Positions 54,100 to 64,000 of a DNA stretch of 64,000 bases are shown piece after piece. Origin of the DNA: Bremia lactucae. Taxonomy: Eukaryota; Oomycota; Peronosporomycetes; Peronosporales; Peronosporaceae. The notes under the pieces were generated by a model that saw only the letters and a program-made list of their open reading frames with translations, was not told where the DNA came from and ran no database searches. Both the position numbers and the translations under genes were made by a program. Positions within the stretch are counted from its first letter, which is position 1, and every line of letters starts with the position of its first letter. The stretch lies in assembly GCF_004359215.1 (NCBI RefSeq), contig NW_027152055.1, positions 252,775 through 316,774 of the forward strand, read 5' to 3'.

Positions 54100-55420
54100 A
54101 CGCGATCAAGCGTGATTTGTATAGCTTCAAATTCATATCTGCGTCACGCTTTGTCTAGTACACCCATGTTAAATGTAGACAAATTCATTTGGAGGTGGCA
54201 CGAACATGTTCCACACGTGGTTATTCTTTATTGCTTGAATTTTTCATGCATCGCGGCTTCCCATTTAGAATTTTTAACGCTTTGAATTGCTTTGCAATAG
54301 TTCGACGGATCCGTATCCGTCACGTTGTTCACCATACAAATATCAACATTTCACCGCCTGACACACTTGGAAATTGTCATCTGACCCAGCATGCATAGAT
54401 ATTGTCACTATACGCCCCCTAGCCAAAACTGGGTTGTCTGAACGTCGGCGAGTATTCGACGGATTTTTCTCGGCCTCATTGCACGTAATACCTTTGGCTT
54501 CTATACCACGAGCGATGATTTAAAGCAAGAGTAATTCATTCTGCTCTTTATCGAGCATCTCGATGTCGCGTTTATGTTGCGTTGTGATGACAGTGCGATC
54601 CTTGGGCAAAAATACTTGATATCATCACTAATCCCAAAAATAAGACCACGTTGTGCACGCTTCGCCAAATTGTATTTTTTTCGGGTCTCGGTACACCGCG
54701 TTCAAGGCTGGTGGAATATTTGTCAGTATCTCGATCGAAGTGGTTTTACCAGTAGTAGCATTAGTCGGCGACCGATTTAGCATGTATGGAGCGTATCAAA
54801 CTGCATATCTCCAAGAACTAAGCGGCCAACCGCTTGAAAAACCGTGCACCGTGCCATATTTTTAATGGTACGGTGCATACATTCCGCGTTCCCGTTGCTA
54901 GCTTGGTTTCTTGCCTCACTATGCTGACGAGCCACACCAGACTTTTGACATAATAAAATTGACATTCGAGTATTCACCACCCGAGTCGGTACGCAAATCG
55001 TGAACCCGACAATTAAGTCGGTTCTCGAAGATCACCAGAAAAAGCTCTCAAATGATTTAGCCGCTTGATCCCAGTGCGGGCGAGAAAAATCTTCACGTAG
55101 TTCATTTTGTGATCCACAAAGTTGGTCATGTAGTGATTTCCGAGTCTGTCTCTTGGCATCATGGGACCGTTAAGATCTGAGCAAAAAAAAACGCCAATTC
55201 GGTTGATGGGAGAGTTTGCCCCAGTACCTTGAGTAGGCTGTCGTTTTTGTTCTGTTTGCCAAGTGCACATGTCAAGCAGTTTACACGTGTGCGATCAGTG
55301 AGAGTAATCCTCGACGCCGAATTTTGAGTATGTGTCTTGATGGCACCATAATGCAGGTGCCTAAGTGTAGATGAAAATCATAAAGCGTACCCCGTTGAGG
55401 TTCGTCGTGGGTGACAGAAT
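54100..55420 (-). pseudogene. Copia integrase
   Basis: The zinc domain and start of the core are in 55,270-55,013 (C-S-D-L-N-G-P-M; Y-M-T-N-F-V-D-H-K-M-N-Y). A frame change leads to 54,980-54,777 with the final catalytic part (A-R-Q-H-S-E-A-R-N-Q-A-S-N-G-N-A-E, expected P-x-x-N-G-x-x-E). The C-terminal part to 54,100 is degenerate. Confidence 0.8.
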
Positions 55421-56560
55421 GTGACTATACACTTTTTCAAGTGCCGCTAAGATTATATCACGAGGTTGCTGCCGTGTTTGTATACCAGTGACCTGAACGA
55501 TAATCACGCTGACCTAGTAAATACCCTTTAGCATCTAATTTTCCATACCATATCAAACTGTGAGCAAGTCCGACCGCGTAAGAATCTTCTGTAAGCCTTA
55601 CAGTGTGTGTCTTGCCACCTGCAGATACTTGCAGTGTCACATTTCCCGCTCGCTGATCATAAGCTCTTCTCCATTAGGCTGAATGCACACGCTGCATAAA
55701 TGACGGCTTGATCCACATCCAGTATCCAGCAGTCATTAGGAGAAACTCCCTGTTATAATATAAGTTTGCGTTACCTGTTAAAACCTCACTGTTGCGATTA
55801 GGACACATCTGTCTTAAAAGTCCAATCTCGCTACATATATGACACCTTCGAGTCTCACGAAATCGCGGCTCTGGAGCGACATTCGCAACACTTCTCGACA
55901 CTTGTTTTTTTTGTCACAAACTCCCAAGCTTGGGCAATATGGGCCAGCTCTTAAGCTTGCTGCAAAAATCCGTCCTTCGGCCTCCTACCTTCGCCATCAA
56001 CACTACCCTCATGTCTTCTGACGCGTATTGCACTATGTTATTAAGGACCAGGTGTTCTACAGCTCCTTCCAACACTTCCGCCACAGACATCATACAGGGA
56101 AAATGTTCAGTCCATGATTCCTTCGGGTTCTTCGGCTTTGTACACAGTCTCATCGATTGTGTCGGAGTGATGTGTGTTTGAATGCTTCAAGCATTTTCTC
56201 CATTGCGTATTTAAGGGTGAGCATCTGATTCCACCAAGTTTCCAGTTGTTTATGATAGTAACGCTCGGCCATGCCTTGGATATAGTGTCCTAATAAAACA
56301 CTTAGACATCTTTCGACCATAGAAAACCACAGGCTGATTAAGCCAAATTGACCTGTCTTTCGAGACGACGCCCCACTCCAAAAACCAGAGCCAATACCTT
56401 TGTACAATTCCGCTCCATTAAACATTCGAATTGCAAGCTTTTTCTCTCTTGCGTTAGGGTACCTCTCAACCTGCTCCATATGCTGTGCTGGTCTTCAAGC
56501 ATCGTTCATGCGGTGGTGATACACTGGTGGAACGCCTGGTGATCGTTATTGGCGGCGGCG
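55421..56560 (-). pseudogene. Copia gag and protease
   Basis: Gag pieces 56,479-56,150 (L-Y-K-G-I-G-S-G-F; E-R-Y-Y-H-K-Q-L-E-T-W-W) and 56,153-55,914. The zinc knuckle at 55,840 reads C-H-I-C-S-E-I-G-L-L-R-Q-M-C, with the zinc His replaced. Protease/GAG-pre-integrase pieces follow (W-M-W-I-K-P-S near 55,700; V-S-A-G-G-K-T-H-T-V near 55,625). Confidence 0.8.
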
Positions 56561-57056
56561 TTAACTCTTTGCAACCGCGACAGTAATAATTCATGATCGT
56601 GTCGCCGGTGTACAATGTATCCTGGCGGCTCTGCAGACCTATCCCCCTTGTTTTTTGAGGTGACCCACATAGCGCATCGATATACAATCGTAATTCACGT
56701 CCCAGTCCTGATGTAAGAAAATTATCTATTAATGACATCTGAACTTCTTCCACAATCTTGTTTACACATGGCCTTCTAGAAAGCTGTATTTAAATCTTGC
56801 TTTGCGATTCTTCCAAGCGATTCAATCATCTCATTTACCCACGCATGAGCTGTAACATTTTACTGTCTTCAAGCGTCGCTCCTTGACTACCATGCCCACC
56901 AAATATTCATCTCCGTTGCCCACAGCAACGTATGCAACCTTTTCCTCGTATTCTGGTACCTCACCAAATCGCCCGCGCCTCAGCTCAGCAATTGGCGATG
57001 AATCTTGACCTCGGGCGACAGTGTCACCATCATCCGAGCCTCTTGGGGTCATAAGT
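56561..57056 (-). other. Copia 5' leader region
   Basis: Lies between the gag start and the 5' LTR. Short minus-strand frames (56,753-56,466; 57,112-56,831) have no known domain. A primer site beside the LTR is not clear. Confidence 0.45.
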
Positions 57057-57279
57057 TGTAGAGCAGACAAGCTTGACGCAAAGACGGCCCTCGGACCACC
57101 GGTAGTTATCAAAGGTAAAAGGAGACTGTATTAAAGAAAAGGTGAAAGAGTCCACCAATCGTTCAAGTCTAAGCACTTGCATGATCATGCTCCTCAAAAG
57201 GTCGAAACACGGCGCGCATTGCACTTAAAAAATCTCTTCCAGTCTCGACATGCACCAACTTCAGTGTCATTTTCCAACA
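57057..57279 (-). repeat. 5' LTR of the Copia element
   Basis: TGTAGAGCAGAC...TTTCCAACA, followed by target duplication ATGAT. Confidence 0.92.
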
Positions 57280-57645
57280 ATGATGGCTAGGATCATCCGT
57301 AATCCGAGGCATTCAGAATAATACGCTCGCAATGTAGAGTTGCACATTTACATAGGTGGCATCTATTGATTAAAAAAAAGGTTTTATATTTAATTCGATT
57401 AAAATATAAATCAGTCTTTAAACTACTTTCTTGTTAGCAAGTGCGCACGTTAACCCGGATTTCTCCTTCGGGACGACACTTGTCCTAAGGTACTTGTTTC
57501 GTTGGATGAGGTCGCTCAGACGCCCATAGTCTACCTCACTGCACGTGCGAGAAGACGGTCAAGCGCATCCTCACTGTGCTTGAAGGTCTGTGCTTCAGTA
57601 CAGCGTGGCTGCTATTGTAGCGCCCACCTACATTTAAAGCACTCG

Positions 57646-58356
57646 TAGTCCTTCCTAAGACCCGTCTCTATGAGCGTGTCAGTGAGGATGAGCTCAAATA
57701 TCGATCGGGCTCATTTCCGGTTTCCGAACACCATCGAGAGCACTTGGCGCAAAGACTTGGTGAGCAAGCCCTACAGAATAGCTTGAGCAGCCCTCCTGAG
57801 CAATATGTTGCTCAATTGAGGCAGCTTAAGGCATTCGTGCTCGGACAGCGAAGAGCCGTGTCCGAGGCACAGAGCCATGCTGCGGCGAAGTCGGTCACTA
57901 AGAATCGGGATGAGCTTAGGCGAGAGCAGGCTCGGTGCGAGGCCATCAACAGGACTGTTGAGATGCTCTCCTTCCGGCTCCATCCAACGAGGCCCATTTG
58001 GATGGACCCGCCAAGTTCGATAGAACTGCAGCTCACACGATTGCCCACTGGCTGTTAGCCGTGGAGCAATACTTCGTGTCGCAGCTCATCGAGGACGACA
58101 CCCGGATGTTGTCGTACGCCATGGCGCTTAGAGGCTTACTCGGCGCTTCTGGAGGGGGGGGTAAGGCGTTCCCAGTATGGGCGATATTTAAGACAAAGAT
58201 TCGCACCATGCATCAGCCGCCGAACAACGAAGTGTTGCTTCAGGCGCGCTTGTTTGGAGCGCAACAGGTGAAGCGATCCCGGCAAGAATATGTACAGGAG
58301 ATGCGCTAGCGGTCGGCATTCATTACTGTAAGTCCAATACCGGAACACATTAAGGT
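57646..58356 (+). pseudogene. D-type gag N-terminal part, cut by an inversion breakpoint
   Basis: From about 57,670 an open frame gives a charged helical N-terminus (E-H-L-A-Q-R-L-G-E-Q-A-L; R-E-Q-A-R-C-E-A-I-N-R-T-V). A shift near 58,010 leads to A-H-W-L-L-A-V-E-Q-Y-F and then N-N-E-V-L-L-Q-A-R-L-F-G-A, as in element E. It ends at I-P-E-H-I-K-V (58,356), where pogo sequence begins. The missing continuation, P-T-F-M-N-G-L, lies inverted at 61,582. Confidence 0.85.
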
Positions 58357-59243
58357 TCTTGGAGAATTGGAAATCTCTAATGTTGAACTGATCCTGCTCC
58401 CACCAAATACAACATCAACAATTCAGCCTTTAGATAGTGGAATCATTGCAGCTTTTAAACGTATTTATCACCGCTATCAGCTACTGGACGCGCTCGATCA
58501 GGTCGAACAAGGCGCTACCAATAATCACAACGTTGAGCAGCTTGCAGCAATGCGGTGGAACCATACTGGATGGTAAGAGCTACCAGAATCGGCCATCGCT
58601 GATTGCTTTATAGACATTGGACTTTTCCACAAATAAATTCAAGGGCGCAATGAAGCGGGCCTCGACAGAGCGGAAGAAGCATTCGAAAATGGGCTTTAAG
58701 ATGCGATCGACACACTCCATATTCGCTATCCCATGTCAGTCGCAAATCTTCTCTAAAATTAAACGAGGAAGCACAGGAGGCGCACGTTGGGGGGGGGGGT
58801 TGACGGACAACTATCCAGTAAAGTTGGTGTTTAGGCAACGCAGATTAAGCAATCCCGAGGTTTCTGACGATGGCGACGAGTCAGACAAAGAAAGTTTGCC
58901 GATTTCAGTGCAGCTGAAATAAAGGTAAACCTACACAAGAAAAAATAATGCTGTGAGCGTCGTGGATAAAATGCTCAACGTCGATAACAAAGATTACAGA
59001 TCAGCGCTGAAGGTCCTGCGTGATCTATAACGCAAAATTCGCGCACAAAAACACGCCAGGCAAGCCTAAGTGATTGGCTTACATGAGACACAAAGACCGT
59101 TTCCAAAATGATATCATGATAAAAAAATTCAAGTATCAGATCCATAGGATATCGGTTACGGCCATAAGAACGGTATTGGTAGACATAAAAAGTATTGATT
59201 ACGGCAATTTTTTCTTAAGGATCATTTATCGGAGGTTAGACTG
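58357..59243 (+). mobile_element. pogo/Tigger element, part 1: transposase C-terminus and one terminal repeat
   Basis: The plus strand reads L-G-E-L-E-I-S-N-V-E-L-I-L-L-P-P-N-T-T-S and Q-P-L-D-S-G-I-I-A-A-F-K, the DDE_1 end of pogo/Tigger transposases. Broken frames continue to about 59,060 (V-V-D-K-M-L-N-V-D-N-K-D-Y). The terminal sequence GGAGGTTAGACTG ends at 59,243, followed by TA. It is the inverted other half of 61,583-62,687. Confidence 0.8.
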
Positions 59244-59748
59244 TAATAAATAACATTCATTGTTCAAATGACATATTCGTTATTTGCTTCTGAATAAGTT
59301 GCACTTTCATCGGTGCGTGAAGTGTTCAAAGCATTTCTAAATTTCTTATTTATGGACTTTGTCTAAATGGTCTACTACGAAATAACAAAATAGTCTTGTT
59401 TTGCTCAAATTGTAAAATTGAAATTATCTATTTTGTTGCACACTTCCTCCGTGCTTGAGAGCTGTGAAACTCTATGGCACTTGCTTATACTTCGTCGTCC
59501 GTTCGCGAGTAGTGAGTATTTAAACTGGGAATGTCTAGTTTCACCTCGAATTCTTTCAAATTCACCTCAGTACAGTTGGAGGTATTTTGATTGGATAAAA
59601 AAATCCCGTTTGCTGCTGGGATGGGTCTCGAAATTTCTTATAATGAAATGCTTATAAACAGTCTCATTCACGCAGGTTGCAAGTAATTTTGTCTTCCCCT
59701 TAGCATTAAACAGCAGATAATGATAGGTACACCCAAGTGCAGTACTAA
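59244..59748. other. Unassigned stretch beside the pogo terminus
   Basis: AT-rich, with short ORFs only (one of 79 codons, no known domain). It was the flank of the pogo element before the inversion. Confidence 0.4.
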
Positions 59749-60220
59749 TATAATGGGGGCACACTTCGGTTGCTTAACCGTTGTTGTGATACATTTACTT
59801 TATGGGTAAAATAACTTGTTCGATTAAAATCAGCTAATCACTAAAATTCCATAAAGTATGGGTGACATATTTATTAGCCGCCAGATATACATGTGGTGGC
59901 CGAATCTATTTTAATTTAATAAGGGTAAGTTTTTAAAATTAAATGAAGCTCAGTTCGTTTTCTTATCTTACAGCGTCTAGTGGCTTCCTAAGGCTTGCGC
60001 ATTGATCTACAAGAGAAAGAGACCTTTATACGGCACATACTCTCGGGCACTAGTTGCCACTTGATTCTCCGAACCCCTGAACCCCTCAAACTAAGATTTT
60101 TTAAAAATCTTTAAGCTTGTACAGCTCACTGATTTGTTGACCTATTATATCGATGTGACTAAGTGACTCCTAAGTTTAGAAGCCTTCCTCTGACTTAAGG
60201 AGCGAGGTAGTTCCGCTACA
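59749..60220 (+). repeat. Diverged alpha-like LTR
   Basis: TATAATGGGGG to TTCCGCTACA, alignable with the alpha LTR over its full length with many substitutions; TG at the start is mutated to TA. A primer-site relic (TAGAAGCACTTGTAGTC) lies at 60,223-60,239. It is an old insertion or a sister family. Confidence 0.8.
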
Positions 60221-60278
60221 CTTAGAAGCACTTGTAGTCAGCCTACGCCTGAGTTTTTCTTACTTATTCTCTTCGAGG

Positions 60279-60984
60279 ATGGAGCACTTTTCTGAACTTT
60301 CTGGGCCGCGACGTGTTGCTTTTGACAAGCTAAAATCCTTGTTTGTGCCGAATCAAATCGATCACATTATATCCCATGGCCAGAGTTCTGGAAGCCAGGC
60401 TTAAAACCTTTCTGTAATATGCGGCTTCCTCTTAGAGCAAGTCCAAGACCACTTGGCGGCATCTATGCCAACTAGCTACATCCCTGTACCTGACTCCGAG
60501 TCCAAGGCTCGCCCTCTTATTGTCAATATCCGTACATATGAGGGCAAAGAAGGATCAAGTCTCCTTCTTTAGATCACGGTAGATGAACTCGCTCATAACT
60601 TCGGCCATGGTCCAAATCGAGTAGCAAAAGGTGGCCTTAGCTATCTTTGTTTAGGGTTGTTACTCTTTTTGATGAAAAAATAAACAAAGTTCCGGCAACT
60701 ATTGTTCAAAATTCAATTACATAGGATTCTAAATTTATAATATTATATAAAATATCAAGCTCGATGGTAGAGCCAGTGAGTGGGCTTTCACATGTGGCAC
60801 TTCCATAATTGCCGCTTTTCCCACATGGGTATCGCTAAAACGAGAGTTAACATGCATGTTTGCTTCGCCAATCCAGGCTTTTCTCGTACGATCTCAAATT
60901 TTAGCGTCTCTTCAGGGTAAACGTACTCTAGCGAACTATGTCCAGGACTTAAGAACTCGGATGCTGTCATGCACCAAGCCTTTT
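60279..60984 (+). pseudogene. Alpha-like gag with a small insertion, cut at its 3' side
   Basis: ATG at 60,279: M-E-H-F-S-E-L-S-G-P-R-R-V-A-F-D-K-L-K. Broken capsid region follows; then a 110-bp AT-rich insertion at about 60,647-60,757; then G-R-A-S-E-W-A-F and a clean piece M-F-A-S-P-I-Q-A-F-L-V-R-S-Q-I-L. At about 60,984 it joins D-type protease. Confidence 0.75.
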
Positions 60985-61281
60985 ACGCGGACACTGAAGC
61001 TACCCTTAAGCCAAGAGTTATTAAACAAAATGAGTAGCATTGTCTCTGAGGTCTCGAAATTTCGGGCCTCAACCCTGCTATTCTATAGCGCTCGAGTACG
61101 AGGCTATGACAATGTGATCATCCTTCTCGTGGATTCAGGTGGATCGCCAAATGTTGTGACACTTACAGGTTTAAGAAAAAGGCCGGCGATGTATGATTCG
61201 CTTCGCCAGAATGGCAAGCGAAAAGAGGTGACCTTTCGTTTAGCAAACGGCGCGTAAAGTCTGAGAGAGTCTGGTTCTTGC
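60985..61281 (+). pseudogene. D-type retropepsin fragment
   Basis: The frame reads S-T-L-L-F-Y-S-A-R-V-R-G-Y, I-I-L-L-V-D-S-G-G-S-P-N-V-V and R-L-A-N-G-A, with the catalytic Asp kept. It ends at 61,281 against inverted D-type gag. Confidence 0.75.
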
Positions 61282-61582
61282 CATCGCACTTCGGATAGGA
61301 AGTTCTCTTGCTGGGCGTCTTAGCCCCAGCAGGGACTCGGGAATCGTAGCGAGTCATCGTATGGCCGTGCCTGCCGCACTTGTAGCAGACTACGTCTGCA
61401 TTGCCAACGCCATAGGAGTGGCATTCGAACTCTTGGCCAACGGCTTTTACCAAGCAGTCGCATTGTTGAAGGGTTTTTCCTCAATTAAGGCAATTTTGAT
61501 TGCTCTTGCATCAGCAGCGGCTACTTTTTAAAAAGGACTTATCGCGATGGGCGTTGCGGCAGTCCATTCATAAACGTGGGCA
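61282..61582 (-). pseudogene. D-type gag C-terminal part, inverted
   Basis: The minus strand starts P-T-F-M-N-G-L at 61,582 and runs through I-K-I-A-L-I-E-E-K-P to the knuckle C-Y-K-C-G-R-H-G-H-T-M-T-R-Y (last Cys lost) and A-G-A-K-T-P-S-K-R-T. It continues exactly the gag broken at 58,356. Confidence 0.85.
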
Positions 61583-62687
61583 TGTGCGAAGGTGCATTCT
61601 CGTGCAGAAGTGCGGCTTGTCGATTCTTTGTTTTTAATTCATTGTCAAAGCCCTTCAGCCACTCTTAAAAAAGTTCGCTTGTCATCAAGCTTCCTTATTC
61701 CAGCGATCCAAGGAGTCAAGCTCTTCGCCAGATTATTATCGAGGTTTTGCGCTTGACCGATGATGAACGATTTGAGCTGATGTTAGCCATTTGCATTTGC
61801 ATTGAAGACAAGAGTTAATCTTGTTGCGTCTTTCTTTGACCTTTCAATTTGCATGCGCGCAAATATTTTGTCCGAAGCCATTCGTTGGAATTGACCAGGC
61901 TCATCAAATTATCGATGTCGCGTAGCTCGTTTTTTTCTATCAGATCAGCAGATCCGCTCTCGCCATGCGACCTGAAGCCTTAAAGCCATGGCGAGACTTT
62001 TTCTTCTCAATTCACCCATTTGAGAAGGATGGCGCGTTATCGATATATAGGTGCACTGCAAACCTTGGAGCTTTTGGCTCGATAGGCTCTTTTGTGATAC
62101 ATACACGTCGGGCTATGCATTGACGATTCCACTCCGCAGAAACTTGATTTAGATCGGGGTGTTTCGCAGTGCAAGAACGCTATAAAGTTCATGTACAATA
62201 TAAGTAGCCATTTGTGTAAGGAAGAAGATTTCCGAGAAGCATTTACCTTTGCCTCGAGGCTGGTTGAATACATAGCTTCATATTCGTGTCACTTTTTTAA
62301 AATGGAACTTATTGTGCTTTAAGTAGGAGACTTTGGTAGGTTGAATTATTGCTTTGCCCAAGCGCAAAAAGCAGCTTGACTCAAGCGTGGCAACTCACAT
62401 GCTTTTGGCATATTTAAAGCTTTGTTTGTCGTGAGGTTCCGAGAGCTACCTTACTCTGGGAGTTTAGGGTATTGGGATGTTATTTGTTGTGTTTTTGTCG
62501 GAAGGAAGAAGAGCAGTTGGACTCTTGCTTTGATTTTGTGGCACATGGCACTTCTATCTACTCAGAGTGCGAACCTCTTTTATTCAATAAATTATCAACT
62601 ATGAAAGGTACATCGCGTATCTGATATCCTCCGATACTTGATATTTTCGTTGTCCACGGAACATATCAATGGACAGAGGCTAGACTG
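61583..62687 (-). mobile_element. pogo/Tigger element, part 2: transposase N-terminal and catalytic part and other terminal repeat
   Basis: The minus strand carries helix-turn-helix-like scraps (62,270-61,950), the first catalytic strand N-F-D-E-P-G-Q-F near 61,905, S-K-K-D-A-T-R-L-T-L-V-F-N-A-N-A-N-G near 61,820, F-I-I-G-Q-A-Q, and E-W-L-K-G-F-D-N-E-L ... L-L-H-E-N-A-P-S-H ending at 61,583. The second catalytic Asp is Glu (H-E-N). The outer end CAGTCTAGCCTCTGTCC begins at 62,687 beside TA, a pogo-like terminus. Several frames. Confidence 0.8.
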
Positions 62688-62689
62688 TA

Positions 62690-63098
62690 TATATATACAT
62701 AGATAGAGAATTCCTATACGCGCCCCCCCTATTTTCTTAAACGCATCCTACTAGCCAATCATGTCTCAGCTTTTCAAATAAATTGGCAAACAGGTCAAAC
62801 AATCGAGCACGCACTTTAACTTTACATCGTGCATCTTTACATGCTATAAGCCGTGCATCTTTACATACTTTAAGTTCCAGCTGAAATGTAATTTACAGCC
62901 TTTCAACCGAAACATGGGACTCCATAGAATCCGGTGAGCAAGTTTGAAGGCTGTCGTGCTTGAGGACGGATCTCTTCCAAAAGTAGCACAGTCAAAGAAA
63001 GTGGGCAACCGTCCGGAAAATGCAGTTAAGTGAAAGGTGTTTCAGTGCGATTATGCAGGTAGTCGCCACGATCCTAAACGTCCTGAGAATGCAAGAAA
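62690..63098. other. Unassigned stretch with dispersed repeat
   Basis: 62,740-62,775 (ACTAGCCAATCATGTCTCAG) resembles 36,510-36,540. The rest has no ORF or domain. Confidence 0.4.
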
Positions 63099-63446
63099 TG
63101 TAGCGGAGCTACCTCGCTCCTAAAGTCAGAGGAAGACTTTCATACTCAAAGAGTCACTTAATTCTATTAAACTAATGGGTTTAACAACTCAGGGAGTCGT
63201 ACAAGCTATTAAAGCTTAAGGAATCCTAGTTCAAGGGATTCAGGGGTTCGGAGAACCAAGTGGCAACTAGTGCCCAAGAAAGTATACCTTAAAAAGGCTT
63301 CTATCTCTTAGAGATCAATGCGCAAGCCTAAGGAAGACACTTAACGCTTTCAGATCAAAAGGGGGAACTGCACTTTTTCTAATTTTTTAAATCTACCCTA
63401 GCTAATTAAATATAGATTTTGGCCGCCAGATTTATATCTGGCGGCG
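63099..63446 (-). repeat. Alpha LTR fragment, minus orientation, truncated
   Basis: Reverse complement of the last 348 bp of the alpha LTR, starting TGTAGCGGAG. It ends at GGCGG (63,446), joined directly to D-type protease sequence. Confidence 0.88.
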
Positions 63447-64000
63447 GGTGCATCACAAAATTTTGTGAAACTCGCGAGACCGGCGATGTTTGAGTCGCTT
63501 TGCCAGGATGGCAAGCGAGAAGAGGCGACCGTTCGTTTAGCGAACGGCGCGCTCGTTAAGTCTGAGGGAGTTCAGGTAGAACTCGCCTTCAGCTTTAGTG
63601 ACTTCTTTTGTAAAGAGAAGTTCACAGTGCTAGGAATGGAGAGTCCGTATGACCTCATCCTAGGCATGCCATGGTTGGCAAAAACATCAACCATGGATAA
63701 ATTGGAGTACTCCCACAGTTGCGAACTCTACGCAGGACACCGGAAAGGATGTCCTCCTGCGAGATTATGTAACTGATGTCACATCGAACCCAGTTGAGGG
63801 TGGGTAGACAAGATGTCAAACGTCACCAATTCCTTCCTAGCTCGTGGAGACTGAGGTAGTGAATAGGACGATGACAAGTAGTCATGCGTCCGAATCTCCT
63901 ACACAGAGCCGAGAGCCTGTGGCAGTAGACGGCGAGATGACAGGAAGTCATGCGTCGCATAAACCGGCACAGTGCCAAGAGCCTGGTGCGGTTGGAAGGG
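63447..64000 (+). pseudogene. D-type retropepsin and linker, running off the window
   Basis: Matches 26,565-27,120: remains of G-G-S-Q-N-F-V, a deletion, then R-P-A-M-F-E-S-L and R-L-A-N-G-A-L-V-K-S-E-G-V in a clean 103-codon frame with Y-D-L-I-L-G-M-P-W-L. The stop is at 63,776; linker sequence continues to the edge. The active-site Asp lies left of the LTR joint and is lost. Confidence 0.8.

Larger units (their letters stand above)
52440..57279 (-). mobile_element. Ty1/Copia element, complete with LTRs, minus strand
   Basis: LTRs at 52,440-52,664 and 57,057-57,279 (TG...CA, about 225 bp) are flanked by the 5-bp duplication ATGAT (52,435-52,439 and 57,280-57,284). Minus-strand order is gag, zinc knuckle, protease, integrase, RT, RNase H: integrase before RT, the Copia order. 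Frameshifts throughout. The LTRs differ at roughly one site in ten, so it is not recent. Confidence 0.95.
52320..57632 (+). repeat. D-type LTR split by the Copia element
   Basis: 52,320-52,439 and 57,280-57,632 together align with the D LTR at 21,991-22,522: CAGGTGTGGTGCACAT..., GTGCATTC on the left; GGCTAG, CATCCGT, ATATAAATCAGTCT, TACCTCACTGCACG and the end CCCACCTACA on the right. The 5' start is lost. A mutated primer site (TTAAAGCACTCGTAGTC, 57,635-57,651) and gag follow, so it is the 5' LTR of a D-type copy. Confidence 0.8.

Noticed and set aside
1..64000. CRISPR array, rRNA or tRNA genes
   Set aside because: No regularly spaced short repeats were seen, no cloverleaf with intact T-loop was recognised, and no rRNA-like stretch occurs. 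tRNA detection by eye is limited.
1..64000. RxLR or Crinkler effector genes
   Set aside because: I looked for a signal peptide followed by RxLR-EER or LFLAK in the readable frames and found none that stands.

Overview
This window looks like a transposon-choked stretch of an oomycete genome, probably a Peronosporales relative of Phytophthora or a downy mildew. The host genes carry one very short GT-AG intron each (60 and 62 bp). Almost everything else is LTR retrotransposon: several families of chromodomain Ty3/Gypsy elements, one Ty1/Copia element, and remnants of LINE, MULE, pogo/Tigger and MITE-like elements. The species cannot be fixed from the sequence alone.

Host genes. Four to five sit in two islands. 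The left island (1-4.2 kb) holds the N-terminus of a mitochondrial PPR-like protein on the minus strand, a divergently transcribed two-exon RING E3 ligase resembling RNF168 (RING, PCNA-type PIP box and C-terminal NZF finger), a possible WD-like gene fragment, and a minus-strand chromatin-type gene that resembles the part of KMT2E/SETD5/Set3 proteins after the SET domain. The last gene is open-ended on its 5' side and runs into LTR debris. The second island (34.8-36.3 kb) is a two-exon gene of unknown function (374 aa) with a 105-bp tandem duplication just upstream.

Repeats. I name the Gypsy families alpha, B and D. Alpha element A lies on the minus strand at 4.7-11.27 kb. It is followed by an alpha 5' half on the plus strand (11.27-13.9 kb) and a second, partly identical minus copy (13.9-17.6 kb). 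D occupies 18.2-22.5 kb, with a duplicated and inverted 3' end to 25.2 kb. A MULE remnant, a D-like gag-pol, a MITE-like element, a B-like gag-protease, a D-like RT scrap and a LINE fill 25.2-34.1 kb. Alpha element C (36.6-52.3 kb) carries element B (37,188-45,785) nested in its gag with the target-site duplication ATTTG. A Copia element (52,440-57,279) sits in a D-type LTR with the duplication ATGAT. The right end (57.3-64 kb) holds D-type gag and protease pieces, an old alpha-like LTR and gag, and a pogo element, rearranged by a 3.2-kb inversion whose two breakpoints can be read to the base.

Most interesting signals. (1) All three Gypsy families carry a long ORF on the opposite strand, between the 3' LTR and the integrase/chromodomain. 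It starts about 107-121 bp inside the LTR and overlaps the chromodomain end of pol on the other strand. It has an acidic/Ser-rich N-terminal region, with a shared DPSLxVDY motif in B and D, and a C-terminal coiled coil. (2) The inversion 58,357-61,582 broke one D-type gag and one pogo transposase; re-inverting it in the mind restores both. (3) Blocks of perfect identity lie inside otherwise diverged repeats, which means gene conversion or assembly threading. (4) The RING-PIP-NZF protein is a candidate PCNA- or chromatin-linked ubiquitin ligase.
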